Part shown: positions 16,524 to 26,996 of the stretch, piece by piece
Layout: every line of letters starts with the position of its first letter
Numbering within the stretch: the stretch's first letter is position 1
NCBI GenBank assembly: GCA_021798955.1
Contig: JAJZBK010000018.1
Location: 1-57,502 of the forward strand
Direction of reading: 5' to 3'
Source of the DNA: Actinomycetes bacterium
GTDB taxonomy: Bacteria; Actinomycetota; Acidimicrobiia; Acidimicrobiales; RAAP-2
Length of the DNA stretch: 57,502 nucleotides
Program-made: the position numbers and the translations under genes
Notes under the pieces: generated by a model
The model's database searches: none
What the model was told of the DNA's origin: nothing
The model's input: only the letters and a program-made list of their open reading frames with translations

Positions 16524-17093
16524 TCACCGGTCGCCGGTCGGGAACCGTTCCTCCTCGAGCGCGGCCACGCGGTCGGGGCCGGGGAGGAGGTCCTCGGCCG
16601 GCGGGAGCTGGTCGAGGGTGTCGAGCCCGAGGCGCTCGAGGAACGCGTCGGTGGTGGCATAGAGCACAGCCTGGCCAGGCCCCGACGCTCGGCCCACCGG
16701 AGCGATGTAGCCGCGGTGCTCGAGCAGGCGCACCACGCCGTCCACGTTCACACCCCGAAGGCTGGCGATCTGGGCGCGAGAGACCGGCTGCCGGTAGGCC
16801 ACGATGGCCAACGTCTCGAGGGCGGCTGCCGACAGGCGCGCCGAGACGCCCACGTTGGCGAACCGCTCGACGTAGGAGGCGAGGTCGGGACTGGTCTGGA
16901 CGCGGTAGCCACCAGCCACCCGCACCACCTCGAACCCGCGCCCCTCTTCTCGGCACGACTCGGCCAGCTCGTGGCAGAGCGGCTCGACTCGTTCGACGGC
17001 GATCTCGAGCAGCTCGGCCAACAGGCCGGGGGGGACCGGCTCCACGGCGGCCATCAAGACGGCCTCGACGGACCGCGCCTCGGGCGACAGCAT
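16524..17093 (-). CDS. scpB: SMC-ScpAB condensin subunit ScpB
   Basis: ScpB is a winged-helix protein that dimerises and binds ScpA in the condensin complex for chromosome segregation. The 189-residue protein contains the conserved SAAALETLAIVAYRQPVSRA and a second winged helix near LLEHRGYI, with GQAVLYATTDAFLERLGL. It follows scpA after 7 bases. Confidence 0.94.
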   Translation of the reverse strand: MLSPEARSVEAVLMAAVEPVPPGLLAELLEIAVERVEPLCHELAESCREEGRGFEVVRVAGGYRVQTSPDLASYVERFANVGVSARLSAAALETLAIVAYRQPVSRAQIASLRGVNVDGVVRLLEHRGYIAPVGRASGPGQAVLYATTDAFLERLGLDTLDQLPPAEDLLPGPDRVAALEEERFPTGDR

Positions 17094-17100
17094 CGCTCTC

Positions 17101-17904
17101 CTATCCCTCGTACTCGTCGGACACCTGGACCGAAGCCACCATGGCCCCGTCTCCCGCCTCGCCCGCCGACCGATCGCCGGCCACCCAGGTCACCTCGAGC
17201 TCCCCGAAGGTCCGCCCCTGTTCGAGGCCGACCCTGCCACGCTTGTAGAGCTCGAGGACGGCCAGGAAGCGCACGATCACCTCCATGCGCGTCTGCAGGT
17301 GGCCGGTGAGCTCACGGAACGTCGCCCAACCGTGGCGGGGCAGGCGGACCTCGAGCTCGGCGACCGCCTCGGCCACCGAGACGGCGTCCACCGTGACGTG
17401 GGAGAGGTCAACGACCGGAACCGGTCGGGCCGCCGTAGCCCGCCGGTAGGCGGCAGCCAACTGCTCGAGGGTGACTCCCTCCAGGAGGTCGGGGGCGTGC
17501 ACCTCGACCGACTCGTCGAGCCCAGCCGTCCGCGCCACGCTCCGAGCCGCCCGCTCGAAGAGGGTGGCGAACGCATCGCCAGCGGCCGCGTAGGCCTGGC
17601 ACTCGAGCAGTCGTGCCAGCAGCAGGTCTCGCTCCTCCCAACCGACCAGCTCCTCGTCCGGCTCGACGTCGTCGGGCCCGGGAAGGAGCCGGCGCGACTT
17701 GAGCTCCACCAGCACCGAGGCCACCACCAGGAACTCCGAAAGCTCGGCGAGCTCGACGACGTCGGCAGTGGCCAGCGCGGCCAGGTAGTCGTCCACCACC
17801 TGGGCCAAGGGGACGTCGTAGAGCTCGACCTGGTGGGAGGTGACCAGCTGCAACAGCAGGTCGATGGGTCCCTCGTAGGCGCCGGTCGAGACGGTCACGG
17901 CCAT
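17101..17904 (-). CDS. scpA: SMC-ScpAB condensin kleisin ScpA
   Basis: ScpA is the kleisin that bridges the SMC heads. This 267-residue protein begins with the family hallmark YEGPIDLLLQLV (about 9-20), then EFLVVASVLVELKSRRLLP, and ends with a winged-helix block around FLAVLELYKRGRV. It heads the minus-strand run scpA, scpB, rluB, aroH, tyrA, aroA, cmk, plsC, and is divergent from trpS, with 64 bases between start codons. Confidence 0.94.
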   Translation of the reverse strand: MAVTVSTGAYEGPIDLLLQLVTSHQVELYDVPLAQVVDDYLAALATADVVELAELSEFLVVASVLVELKSRRLLPGPDDVEPDEELVGWEERDLLLARLLECQAYAAAGDAFATLFERAARSVARTAGLDESVEVHAPDLLEGVTLEQLAAAYRRATAARPVPVVDLSHVTVDAVSVAEAVAELEVRLPRHGWATFRELTGHLQTRMEVIVRFLAVLELYKRGRVGLEQGRTFGELEVTWVAGDRSAGEAGDGAMVASVQVSDEYEG

Positions 17905-17954
17905 GTGCCGACCCTACCGGAGCTGCCAGTCGCCGGGGTACCCCGCAGGCGACC

Positions 17955-17960
17955 TACGAT
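17955..17960 (+). promoter_or_regulatory. candidate -10 box for leaderless trpS
   Basis: TACGAT ends eight bases before the trpS ATG at 17969 with no Shine-Dalgarno between them. Confidence 0.45.
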
Positions 17961-17968
17961 GGCGTCCC

Positions 17969-18952
17969 ATGCCACGGGTCTTCTCCGGCATCCAGCCGAG
18001 CGGCGAGCTCCACCTGGGCAACTACCTGGGCGCCATCCGCTCGTGGGTGCGATCCCAGCACGAGGCCGACGCCTTCTACTGCATCGTCGACCTCCACGCC
18101 CTCACCGTGGAGACCGACCCCGCCGAGCTGCGCGCCCGGACTCGGCAGACCGCGCTCGAGCTCGTGGCCGCCGGGCTCGACCCGGATGCCTGCACGCTGT
18201 TCGTGCAGAGCCACGTGCCCGAGCACCCTCGCCTCACCTGGCTCCTCGAGTGCACGGCGTCCATGGGCGAGCTCCGCCGGATGACCCAGTTCAAGGACAA
18301 GAGCGCCGGCGCCGAATCGGTCCGGGTCGGCTTGTTCACCTATCCAGTCCTGATGGCCGCCGACATCCTCCTCTACGACACCGACCGGGTGCCGGTCGGG
18401 GACGACCAGCGCCAGCACCTCGAGCTGGCCCGCGAGCTGGCCAGCCGGTTCAACGCCCGGTACGGCACGACCTTCGTCGTGCCCGAAGCCGCCGTCCCCC
18501 CGGTCGGGGCCCGGGTCATGGACCTCCAGCACCCCGAGCGCAAGATGTCGAAGTCGGTGAGCTCGCCTCTTGGCACCGTGCTCCTCTTCGACGAGCCGGC
18601 CGACATCGAGCGGAAGGTCAAGAAGGCCGTCACCGACACCGACGGCGAGGTCCGCTACGACCCCGAGGCCAAGCCGGGCCTCGCCAACCTCCTCGAGCTC
18701 CTGGCCGTGGCCACCGACCGAGCCCCCGCTGCTGTTGCCGCCGAGTACCACCGCTACGGCGACCTCAAGCGCGACGTCGCCACGGCCCTGTGCGACCTGC
18801 TCGCCCCTGCCCGCGCTCGACGAAACGAGCTCGCTGGCGACCCTGGCGCCATCGACGCCGTGCTCGCCGACGGAGCCGCCAAGGCCCAGGCCATCGCCGC
18901 CGACGTCTACCACCGGGCGGCATCGGCCATCGGGCTGCTCGCTCCCGCCTGA
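17969..18952 (+). CDS. trpS: tryptophanyl-tRNA synthetase
   Basis: This class I synthetase of 327 residues charges tRNA-Trp. It carries the HIGH-type motif as HLGN in GELHLGNYLGA, the tryptophan-binding QFKDKS region, and KMSKS near residue 190. ATG 17969 gives the usual MPRVFSGIQPSG start and follows a TACGAT box. It is on the opposite strand from its neighbours, between scpA and an M50 protease gene, which breaks the usual actinobacterial order. Confidence 0.96.
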   Translation: MPRVFSGIQPSGELHLGNYLGAIRSWVRSQHEADAFYCIVDLHALTVETDPAELRARTRQTALELVAAGLDPDACTLFVQSHVPEHPRLTWLLECTASMGELRRMTQFKDKSAGAESVRVGLFTYPVLMAADILLYDTDRVPVGDDQRQHLELARELASRFNARYGTTFVVPEAAVPPVGARVMDLQHPERKMSKSVSSPLGTVLLFDEPADIERKVKKAVTDTDGEVRYDPEAKPGLANLLELLAVATDRAPAAVAAEYHRYGDLKRDVATALCDLLAPARARRNELAGDPGAIDAVLADGAAKAQAIAADVYHRAASAIGLLAPA

Positions 18953-19027
18953 GCCCTCGGCCCCCGTCGCCGCTCCTGCTGCCGGCGGGAAGCCCCGTCG
19001 CGGGCGGGGTGGCAGGCGGTGACGTCA

Positions 19028-19130
19028 GTGGCGCACGTGGCGCACGTGGCGCACGTGGCGCACGTGGCGCACGTGGCGCACGTGGCGCACGTGGCGCACG
19101 AGGCGCACGAGGCGCACGAGGCGCACGTGG
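19028..19130. repeat. 9-bp tandem repeat between trpS and the M50 protease gene
   Basis: Eight copies of GTGGCGCAC followed by three of GAGGCGCAC and a final GTGG fill the space between convergent genes. The array ends two bases before the stop of the protease gene. Confidence 0.95.
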
Positions 19131-19131
19131 C

Positions 19132-19923
19132 TCAGGCGAACACCCCCGACCACCAGCCGACCACCGTCGACATCAGGTGCTGCCACTCGGGCTCGAAGAG
19201 CAGGATGAGCACGAAGGGCAGGAACATGAGCAACGGCTGGATGCGGTAGTAGTCGGGCAGGAGCCGTGAGGGCAGGAACCGCTCGAGCACGGAAGCCCCG
19301 TCGAGCGGCGGACAGGGGATCAAGTTGAAGACGGCGAGCACCAAGTTGGCCAGCCCCGCCATGAAGAAGATCTCGCTGACGAGGGAGGTCGAGGGTGGGA
19401 ACCCGCCGTAGACGTGGACGATCTGGCGCACGATCCCCGGCGTGGTCGCCGCGTAGGCGAACCCGCACAGGATGGCGAGAGCGATGTTGGTGAAGGGCCC
19501 GGCGAGCGACACGACGACCGTGTGGTTCCGGGGACTGCGCAAGCGGCTCGGGTTGACCGGCACAGGCTTGGCCCAGCCGTAGGCACCGAGCCCCGACAGG
19601 GACAGGATGGCCGGGACGAGCAACGTGCCCACGGGGTCGATGTGCCGGAGCGGGTTCAGCGTGAGCCGACCGGCGCGCTTGGCGGTGTCGTCACCGAAGG
19701 CGAGCGCCACCACCCCGTGGGAGACCTCGTGGAGGATGATCGACGGGATGAGCACGAGGAAGTAGATGACCTCGAGCTCGCTCAGCCGGTGGGTCCGCAG
19801 CAGGAGGATCACCAAGGCGACCACCACAACGATGATCACCCGGGTCCGGGTCGAGCCTGGCAGGCTCCGTCGAGACGGCTGCGGTCGGCCTCCCCCCGAA
19901 CGGTCGGGGCCCCAGCTGCTCAC
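19132..19923 (-). CDS. site-2 protease family (M50) membrane metalloprotease
   Basis: This 263-residue integral membrane protein has the zinc motif HEVSH (about 65-69) inside the second hydrophobic segment and the second catalytic block NLIPCPPLDG near residue 215. About six membrane segments are predicted by eye. No PDZ domain is seen, so it resembles the minimal YwhC-like branch more than RseP. It may cleave membrane-bound regulators, though substrates are unknown. GTG 19923 is 15 bases after the DksA-like gene. Confidence 0.88.
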   Translation of the reverse strand: MSSWGPDRSGGGRPQPSRRSLPGSTRTRVIIVVVVALVILLLRTHRLSELEVIYFLVLIPSIILHEVSHGVVALAFGDDTAKRAGRLTLNPLRHIDPVGTLLVPAILSLSGLGAYGWAKPVPVNPSRLRSPRNHTVVVSLAGPFTNIALAILCGFAYAATTPGIVRQIVHVYGGFPPSTSLVSEIFFMAGLANLVLAVFNLIPCPPLDGASVLERFLPSRLLPDYYRIQPLLMFLPFVLILLFEPEWQHLMSTVVGWWSGVFA

Positions 19924-19938
19924 GTTCGCCGAGCCCGC

Positions 19939-20292
19939 TCAGTGCCGCGTGGCGTGGGCGATGCAGAACCGGGTGGCCGGCATGGCTTCGAGCCTCGCCT
20001 CGGAGATGGGCCCGCCGCACACTTCGCACCGCCCGTAGGTGCCGTCGTCGAGCTTGGCCAGGGCGTGCGCCACGTCGGCCAAGCTGTCCCGCAGCTTGGC
20101 GGCCAGCACTTCGACCTCACCGCGCTCGGCAGTCACCTGGCTCGAGTCGGCAAAGTTGGCGTCGTAGTCGAGGCCGACACCCTCCTCGTCCCCGAAGCCC
20201 AGCTCCGCGAGCTCGGCGCGCAGCTGCGACCGCTCGTCCTCGAGGAGGCGGCGGTAGTCGATGACCGGAGCGTCGCTGGACACGCCGGCCAT
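19939..20292 (-). CDS. DksA/TraR-family zinc-finger protein
   Basis: This 117-residue protein has an N-terminal coiled-coil region (residues 10-85) and a C-terminal zinc finger starting DGTYGRCEVCGGPI, as in RNA polymerase secondary-channel regulators. Only three of the four usual cysteines are present: the last pair reads FCIAH, giving Cys3 plus a possible His. The ATG at 20292 lies one base after the xer stop. It could modulate RNA polymerase as DksA or CarD-like factors do; this is inferred from fold only. Confidence 0.85.
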   Translation of the reverse strand: MAGVSSDAPVIDYRRLLEDERSQLRAELAELGFGDEEGVGLDYDANFADSSQVTAERGEVEVLAAKLRDSLADVAHALAKLDDGTYGRCEVCGGPISEARLEAMPATRFCIAHATRH

Positions 20293-20293
20293 C

Positions 20294-21268
20294 CTACCCC
20301 TCGGGACCGCCTCGGGACCGCGGATGCGCCTGGTCGTAGGCCCGGACCAGGTGCTCCGTGCCGAGCTTGGTGTAGAGCTGGGTGGTGCCGATGGACACGT
20401 GCCCGAGGAGCTCCTGAACCACCCGGATGTCGGCGCCACGGGCGAGGAGATGGGTGGCGCACGAGTGCCGGAGGACGTGCGGACTGACCCGCCCGCCGAG
20501 GCCGACCGCTTCTGCCCGCGACCGCAGCACCGCCCAGGCCCCCTGTCGAGTGAGCCGGCCGCCTCGGAGATTGAGGAAGACCGCCTCGGCGTCTCCCCGG
20601 CGGGCCCACCGGGCCGGTGCGAGCTGCTCGCGACCTGCCGGCGACAACCAGGCTGCAAGGGCGACCCGCGCCGCCTGTCCGAGTGGGACGAGCCGTTCCT
20701 TGTCCCCTTTGCCCCGCACCTTGACCAGGGCGTCGGCGTCTGCCACGTCGGTCAGGGTGAGCCCGACCACCTCGGAGATGCGCGCTCCCGTGGCGTAGAG
20801 GACTTCAAGCAGCGCCCGGTCGCGCCGGTCGACCGGGCTCGTGCCACCGACGGCATCGAGAAGCCGGGCCACCTCGTCCTCGCCGAGCGCCTTGGGAAGT
20901 CGGCGGGGCACCCGCGAGGCTGCCAGGTCCGCGGTGGGGTCCTCCCGGCTCAGCCCTTCGTCGACGGCAAAGCGGTACCGGCCTCGCAGCACACTCGTCC
21001 TCCGGGCAACCGTGGCCGGGCTCAGCCCGCGGCCCCTGAGCTCGGCGACGTACCGCTCGAGGTCTCCGGCCGAAGCACCTTCCGGAGCGACACCACCGGA
21101 GACGCACCAGGTCTCCCACGCCACGAGGTCGCGGCGGTAGGAGCGCAGGGTGTTGGCCGACCGGCCCCGTTCGACCGCCAACCACGACAGGTACTCCTCC
21201 GATCCGTTCGACAACGCCTCGGGCAGCACGTCGTCCGGGACCGCTCCGGTCGGTCCAGCCCGGTTCAC
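20294..21268 (-). CDS. xerD: XerC/XerD-type tyrosine recombinase
   Basis: This 324-residue recombinase probably resolves chromosome dimers at dif. The catalytic set is complete by eye: Arg163 (TGARISE), Lys187 (RGKGDKER), His264 and Arg267 (SPHVLRHS), His290 (LLGHVSIGTTQLYT) and Tyr299. The N-terminal core-binding domain covers about 20-110. GTG 21268 overlaps the Nudix stop as GTGA. Location after pyrG and a Nudix gene matches mycobacterial xerD. Confidence 0.92.
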   Translation of the reverse strand: MNRAGPTGAVPDDVLPEALSNGSEEYLSWLAVERGRSANTLRSYRRDLVAWETWCVSGGVAPEGASAGDLERYVAELRGRGLSPATVARRTSVLRGRYRFAVDEGLSREDPTADLAASRVPRRLPKALGEDEVARLLDAVGGTSPVDRRDRALLEVLYATGARISEVVGLTLTDVADADALVKVRGKGDKERLVPLGQAARVALAAWLSPAGREQLAPARWARRGDAEAVFLNLRGGRLTRQGAWAVLRSRAEAVGLGGRVSPHVLRHSCATHLLARGADIRVVQELLGHVSIGTTQLYTKLGTEHLVRAYDQAHPRSRGGPEG

Positions 21269-21936
21269 CCGGTCCGGTCCGGGCCGGCCTGCCCAGCCAG
21301 GCGTCTCCGGGCCAGTCCCACGCCGAGGATGGTGACCGCGTCCACGATCGTCCCGTCGTCGACCAGCTGGTCGAAGGCGTCGAGGTCCACCTCGACCACC
21401 TCGAGATGCTCTTCCTCCACCCCCCGACGTCCGTCGGCGACCCGGGAGAGCCCAGTGGCCAAGAAGACCGCGGTCTCTTCGTCGCAGAAGCCCGGGGTGT
21501 TGAACGTGCGGACGAGGAGCTCGAACCGTTCGGCGGCCAAGCCCGCCTCCTCGGCCAGTTCGCGCCGGGCGGTCACCTCGAGCGCCTCACCGTCGACATC
21601 GCGCGTCCCGGCTGGCACTTCCGCCACCCACTGGTCGACGGGAGCCCGGTACTGGCGAACGAGGGTGACCGTTCCCGCCTCGCTGACCGGCACGACGGCC
21701 ACTGCTCCGGGGTGGCGCACGACGTCCCGGTCGAACCGCTGCCCGTCTGGCCCGACGAACACGGCCGTGACCGTCGAAAAGACGTGCCCCCGGTAGACGA
21801 CGCGCTCGCTCAGCCGGTGGAAGCCGTCGGCCCTGCCCGATTTGCCGGCCCCGCCCGACTCGCCTGCCTCGCCCGATTTGCCGGCCTCGCCCGACTCGCC
21901 AGCTGAGCGGCCCGAGCCCCGCCAGGACGAAGGCAC
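21265..21936 (-). CDS. Nudix hydrolase, ADP-ribose pyrophosphatase-like
   Basis: The Nudix box reads GTRDVDGEALEVTARRELAE followed by EAG, matching GX5EX7REUXEEXGU. The surrounding fold (RQYRAPVDQWVAEVPAG) resembles ADP-ribose pyrophosphatases that clear ADP-ribose or other nucleoside diphosphate derivatives. A repeat-derived Gly/Glu/Ser/Lys/Ala segment lies before the domain. The start is uncertain: GTG 21936 falls 7 bases after the pyrG stop, while GTG 21981 would overlap pyrG. It is coupled to xerD by GTGA. Confidence 0.85.
   Translation of the reverse strand: MPSSWRGSGRSAGESGEAGKSGEAGESGGAGKSGRADGFHRLSERVVYRGHVFSTVTAVFVGPDGQRFDRDVVRHPGAVAVVPVSEAGTVTLVRQYRAPVDQWVAEVPAGTRDVDGEALEVTARRELAEEAGLAAERFELLVRTFNTPGFCDEETAVFLATGLSRVADGRRGVEEEHLEVVEVDLDAFDQLVDDGTIVDAVTILGVGLARRRLAGQAGPDRTG
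21836..21900. repeat. 18-bp repeat encoding the Nudix N-terminal linker
   Basis: Alternating 18-base units containing GCCCGATTTGCCGGCCTC and GCCCGACTCGCCTGCCTC encode the Gly-Glu-Ser/Lys-rich leader. About three and a half units are present. Confidence 0.8.
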
Positions 21937-21943
21937 GAGCGCG

Positions 21944-23650
<1,707 letters not shown>

Positions 23651-23688
23651 TTAGTAGAACTCGGGCTGATTCCCGACGGGCACGCGGC

Positions 23689-25308
23689 TCACCCCGGAGA
23701 GCTGGCCCGACCCAGCAGCTCACGGGCATGTGCGCGGGCGACATCGCTGTCGCCGTCCCCCGACAGCATCCGCCCCAGCTCACGAACCCGCTCCTCACCA
23801 TGAAGGGCGGTCACTGTCGACACCGTGCGACCGGACCGCTCGGCTTTCGACACGCCGACCTGGAGCGCAGCGCGTGCGGCCACCTGGGCGAGATGAGTGA
23901 CCACGATGACCTGTGCTCGCTCCCCCAGTCGGGCCAGGGCGCCGGCCACCGCGTCGGCGGCACGACCGCCGATACCGGCGTCGACCTCGTCGAAGACCAG
24001 GACGCCGGCCGCTCCCCCGACGGCCAGACGGACGGCGAGCATGGTCCGCGACAGCTCTCCCCCGGACGCCGCCTTGGCCAGCGGCAGGAACGGCTCACCC
24101 CGGTTGGCGGCGAGCCGGAAGACCACGTCGTCGGCGGGACCCGGTCCGTCCACGTCCACCTGCACCCGTGCGCCAGCCATGGCCAGGTCCTGAAGCGTCC
24201 GCTCGACCTCGGCAGCCAGCCGCGGGGCTGCGCTCCGGCGGGCGGCGGCCACGACGGCGGCTGCTTGGTCGACCGCTCGACGGGCCTCGGCCACGGCTGC
24301 CTCGAGGGTGGCTGCCCGCGCTTCGACCGCTTCGAGCTCGTCCAGCCGGGACCGGGCGCGCGCGACGGTCGCCAGCACGCCGTCCAGTCCCGGGCCGTAC
24401 TTCCGGGCGAGGTCCACGAGCAGCTGCCGGCGACGGCGCACCTCGTCGAGGCGGGCCGGGTCGTCTTCGAGCGTGTCGGCGACATGGCGGAGCTCGGCGG
24501 CCACGTCCGACACCTCGGCCATCAGCCCGCGCACCCGTGCCGCGGGCTCTGAGAGCCCGCGGTGGCCACCGAGCAGACCGGACGCTGCCGCCAGGACGTC
24601 GGTCACGCTGGCACCCCCGGCGTCCACCAACAGGTCGACGACACCAGCCGCCGCCTGACGGTGCTCCGCCACGCTCGAGAGGGCTTCTTCCTCGACGGCG
24701 AGCTCGACGTCTTCGTCCGCCGAGGCGATCTCGGCCGCGGTGATCTCCTCGACCTCGTAGCGGAGCAGGTCGGCTTCCCGCTCCCGCTGTGCGACGTCAC
24801 CGCCCAGTGCCGTCAGCTCCTCCTCGAGCCGCGCCAGGCGCCGTCGGGCCTCGACGAGCGGACCGGTGTCGACCCGACCGAACGCGTCGAGTGCCTGGCG
24901 CTGCGCCGCCGCCGACACGAGCGCCCGGTGCTGGTGCTGCCCGTGCAGCTCGACCAGGTCGGCGCCGATGTCCGCCAGGGCAGCAGCCGTCACCATGCGA
25001 CCGTCGACGTCGGCTCGAGAGCGTCCGCTCGCCGAGACGCTCCGGGCGAGCACGAGCTCTCCGCCACCTGCCTCGTCGACGAACCGCCCCTCGACGACCG
25101 CCTCCTGCGCCCCGGAGCGCACGACGCCCGCATCGGCTCGGCCACCCAGGAGCAAGTGCAGGGCGCCCACGAGCAGCGTCTTGCCCGCCCCGGTCTCTCC
25201 GGTCAGGACATTGAGGCCGGGCTCGAACCGCACGGTGACGTCCTCGATGACGCCGAGGTCACGCACCCGCAGGTCGGCGAGGAACCGTCGCGGCTCCCCG
25301 GTCACCAC
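23689..25308 (-). CDS. recN: DNA repair ATPase RecN
   Basis: RecN is an SMC-like ATPase for double-strand-break repair. The 539-residue protein has Walker A GETGAGKTLLVGALHLLLGG near the N-terminus, a long central coiled coil (about 150-400), the signature ASGGELSRTMLAVRLA, Walker B LVFDEVDAGIGG and a C-terminal His switch in VVTHLAQVAA. I chose GTG 25308 with GGGGGGCGGG before it, 10 bases after the nadK stop. Gene order tlyA, nadK, recN is conserved in actinobacteria. Confidence 0.95.
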   Translation of the reverse strand: MVTGEPRRFLADLRVRDLGVIEDVTVRFEPGLNVLTGETGAGKTLLVGALHLLLGGRADAGVVRSGAQEAVVEGRFVDEAGGGELVLARSVSASGRSRADVDGRMVTAAALADIGADLVELHGQHQHRALVSAAAQRQALDAFGRVDTGPLVEARRRLARLEEELTALGGDVAQREREADLLRYEVEEITAAEIASADEDVELAVEEEALSSVAEHRQAAAGVVDLLVDAGGASVTDVLAAASGLLGGHRGLSEPAARVRGLMAEVSDVAAELRHVADTLEDDPARLDEVRRRRQLLVDLARKYGPGLDGVLATVARARSRLDELEAVEARAATLEAAVAEARRAVDQAAAVVAAARRSAAPRLAAEVERTLQDLAMAGARVQVDVDGPGPADDVVFRLAANRGEPFLPLAKAASGGELSRTMLAVRLAVGGAAGVLVFDEVDAGIGGRAADAVAGALARLGERAQVIVVTHLAQVAARAALQVGVSKAERSGRTVSTVTALHGEERVRELGRMLSGDGDSDVARAHARELLGRASSPG

Positions 25309-25318
25309 CCGCCCCCCG

Positions 25319-26140
25319 TCACCGGTCCGCGAGATGGAACTTGGCGCGCAGGATGTCGTGGAAGTCGTGCCCACCGAAGGTCACCAGCCGAGCCGGCTCT
25401 TGGGCTGCCGAGCAGGTGACCGACGAGCCGGGCTCGAGCGGAGCGACCGACGCGCCGTCTACGACCAAGACGGCCGGACGTGGCTCGAGCACGTCGAGCC
25501 GGACCTGTTCGGACGGGTCGAGGACGAGGGGGCGGTCGAAGAGCATGTGGGGCGACACCGGGGTCATCACGAGAGCACGCAGACGCGGGGAGACGATGGG
25601 CCCCCGAGCCGACAGGTTGTAGGCCGTGGAGCCGGTCGGGGTCGCCACCAACAGGGCGTCGGCGGCGAAGGTGACGAACGCCCGCTCGTTGATCGACGTG
25701 GCCACCCGGACCGTATGGCCGGGAACGGTCTTGTCGATCACGGCCTCGTTGAGGGCCAACCGGGTCGTCCTGCCGTCGCCGTCGCAGCCGGCCACCACAA
25801 CCGAGAGGACCATGCGCTCTTCGATGCCGTAGTCGCCGGTGACGAACCGCTCCAAGGCACCGGCAAGCTCGCTGGGCTCGACCTGGGTGAGGTAGCCGAG
25901 CCGGCCGATCTTCACGCCGAGCACGGGAACGCCCTCCTCCGCCGCCAGCGAGACCGCCCGGAGCAGCGTCCCGTCTCCTCCGATGCTCACGAGCAGGTCG
26001 ACATCGGCCCCCAGCCGTGCCTGGTCGCGGTCGACCTCACGACCGACGTGCCCACGCGAGGTGAGCCAGGCGATCGAGCGCTCGACCAGCGAGCGGGCGT
26101 CGGGTCGATCCGGGTGGCTGGCAAAGGCCACGACCGCCAC
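25319..26140 (-). CDS. nadK: NAD kinase
   Basis: NadK makes NADP+ from NAD+. This protein of about 273 residues shows the catalytic GGDGT in SIGGDGTLLRA, LALNEAVID, and the conserved TPTGSTAYNLSARGPIV. GTG 26140 is 4 bases after the tlyA stop and gives a normal-length protein; the open frame extends upstream but that sequence is tlyA in another frame. Confidence 0.94.
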   Translation of the reverse strand: MAVVAFASHPDRPDARSLVERSIAWLTSRGHVGREVDRDQARLGADVDLLVSIGGDGTLLRAVSLAAEEGVPVLGVKIGRLGYLTQVEPSELAGALERFVTGDYGIEERMVLSVVVAGCDGDGRTTRLALNEAVIDKTVPGHTVRVATSINERAFVTFAADALLVATPTGSTAYNLSARGPIVSPRLRALVMTPVSPHMLFDRPLVLDPSEQVRLDVLEPRPAVLVVDGASVAPLEPGSSVTCSAAQEPARLVTFGGHDFHDILRAKFHLADR

Positions 26141-26144
26141 GTCG

Positions 26145-26996
26145 TCAGCCCCACTCCGCGGCCGGGCCGGTCCCATGGGCCTCGGCGACCGCCGCCTCGA
26201 GCAGGCCGGTGACAGCGTCGGGAGCCGGCGCCTCAGGTCCGACGGGCGGCCGGCGGGCGTGGACGAGGAACTCGACGTTGCCGGAGGCACCAGTGATCGG
26301 CGAGGGCATGGCCCCCATGATGACCGCTCCGTGCTCCACGAGCGAGGACGCCACCGTGGAGAGCGCCCGGTAGTGGACGTCCGGGTCCGTGATCACGCCC
26401 CTCCCGCGGGACGCCTCGGCTCGTCCGGCCTCGAACTGTGGTTTCACCAGAAGGACCGCGTGCCCACCGGGAGCGAGTGCCGTGCCCACGAGCACGGGGA
26501 CGGCGCGGGTCGCCGAGATGAAGGCCAGGTCGGCGACGACGACGTCGACGGGGGAACCGCCGAGCAGCTCGAGCGTGACCGACCGGATGTCGCACCGCTC
26601 TCGAGACACGACTCGCGGGTCACGCCTCAGCCGTTCGTGGAGCTGGCCGTGCCCGACGTCCACGGCTACCACCGACGCGGCGCCCCGCTGGAGCAGGCAG
26701 TCGGTGAACCCGCCGGTGGACGCACCGGCATCGAGCGCCCGGGCACCGCCCACCGGGACGCCGAACCTCTCCACCGCCGCATCGAGCTTCTCGCCGCCGC
26801 GGCTCACGAAACGCGGCGCTGGGCCCAGGAGCTCGACGGGCTCTCCCCGGGCGACCAGCCGGGCCGGCTTCTCTACGAGGGCGCCACCCACCGTCACCCG
26901 TCCGGCAGCGACGAGCTCTGCCGCCTGCTGGCGGCTGACGGCCAACCCTCGCTCGACGAGGACCCGGTCGAGGCGGCGACGATCCGAGCCGCTCAG
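26145..26996 (-). CDS. tlyA: TlyA rRNA 2'-O-methyltransferase (S4 plus SAM domain), CTG start
   Basis: TlyA methylates 2'-hydroxyls of 16S and 23S rRNA cytidines. An S4 domain (about 6-70) precedes an FtsJ-like SAM domain with ALDAGASTGGFTD, VVADLAFIS and LVKPQFEAG. The first ATG, GTG or TTG in frame is TTG 26945, which would delete the conserved S4 start. Reading upstream gives RRRLDRVLVERGLAVSRQ, which matches mycobacterial TlyA, and leads to a CTG at 26996. That CTG overlaps the upstream TGA as CTGA and has GGAGGGG eight bases before it. I therefore call a CTG start, giving 283 residues. Confidence 0.85.
   Translation of the reverse strand: MSGSDRRRLDRVLVERGLAVSRQQAAELVAAGRVTVGGALVEKPARLVARGEPVELLGPAPRFVSRGGEKLDAAVERFGVPVGGARALDAGASTGGFTDCLLQRGAASVVAVDVGHGQLHERLRRDPRVVSRERCDIRSVTLELLGGSPVDVVVADLAFISATRAVPVLVGTALAPGGHAVLLVKPQFEAGRAEASRGRGVITDPDVHYRALSTVASSLVEHGAVIMGAMPSPITGASGNVEFLVHARRPPVGPEAPAPDAVTGLLEAAVAEAHGTGPAAEWG

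Noticed and set aside
14861..17248. 795-codon open frame on the plus strand
   Set aside because: It overlaps tyrA, aroH, rluB and scpB on the other strand and has no domain resemblance.
20294..21268. Integrase of a mobile element
   Set aside because: Sequence and position fit chromosomal XerD, coupled to Nudix and pyrG, with no attachment repeats nearby.
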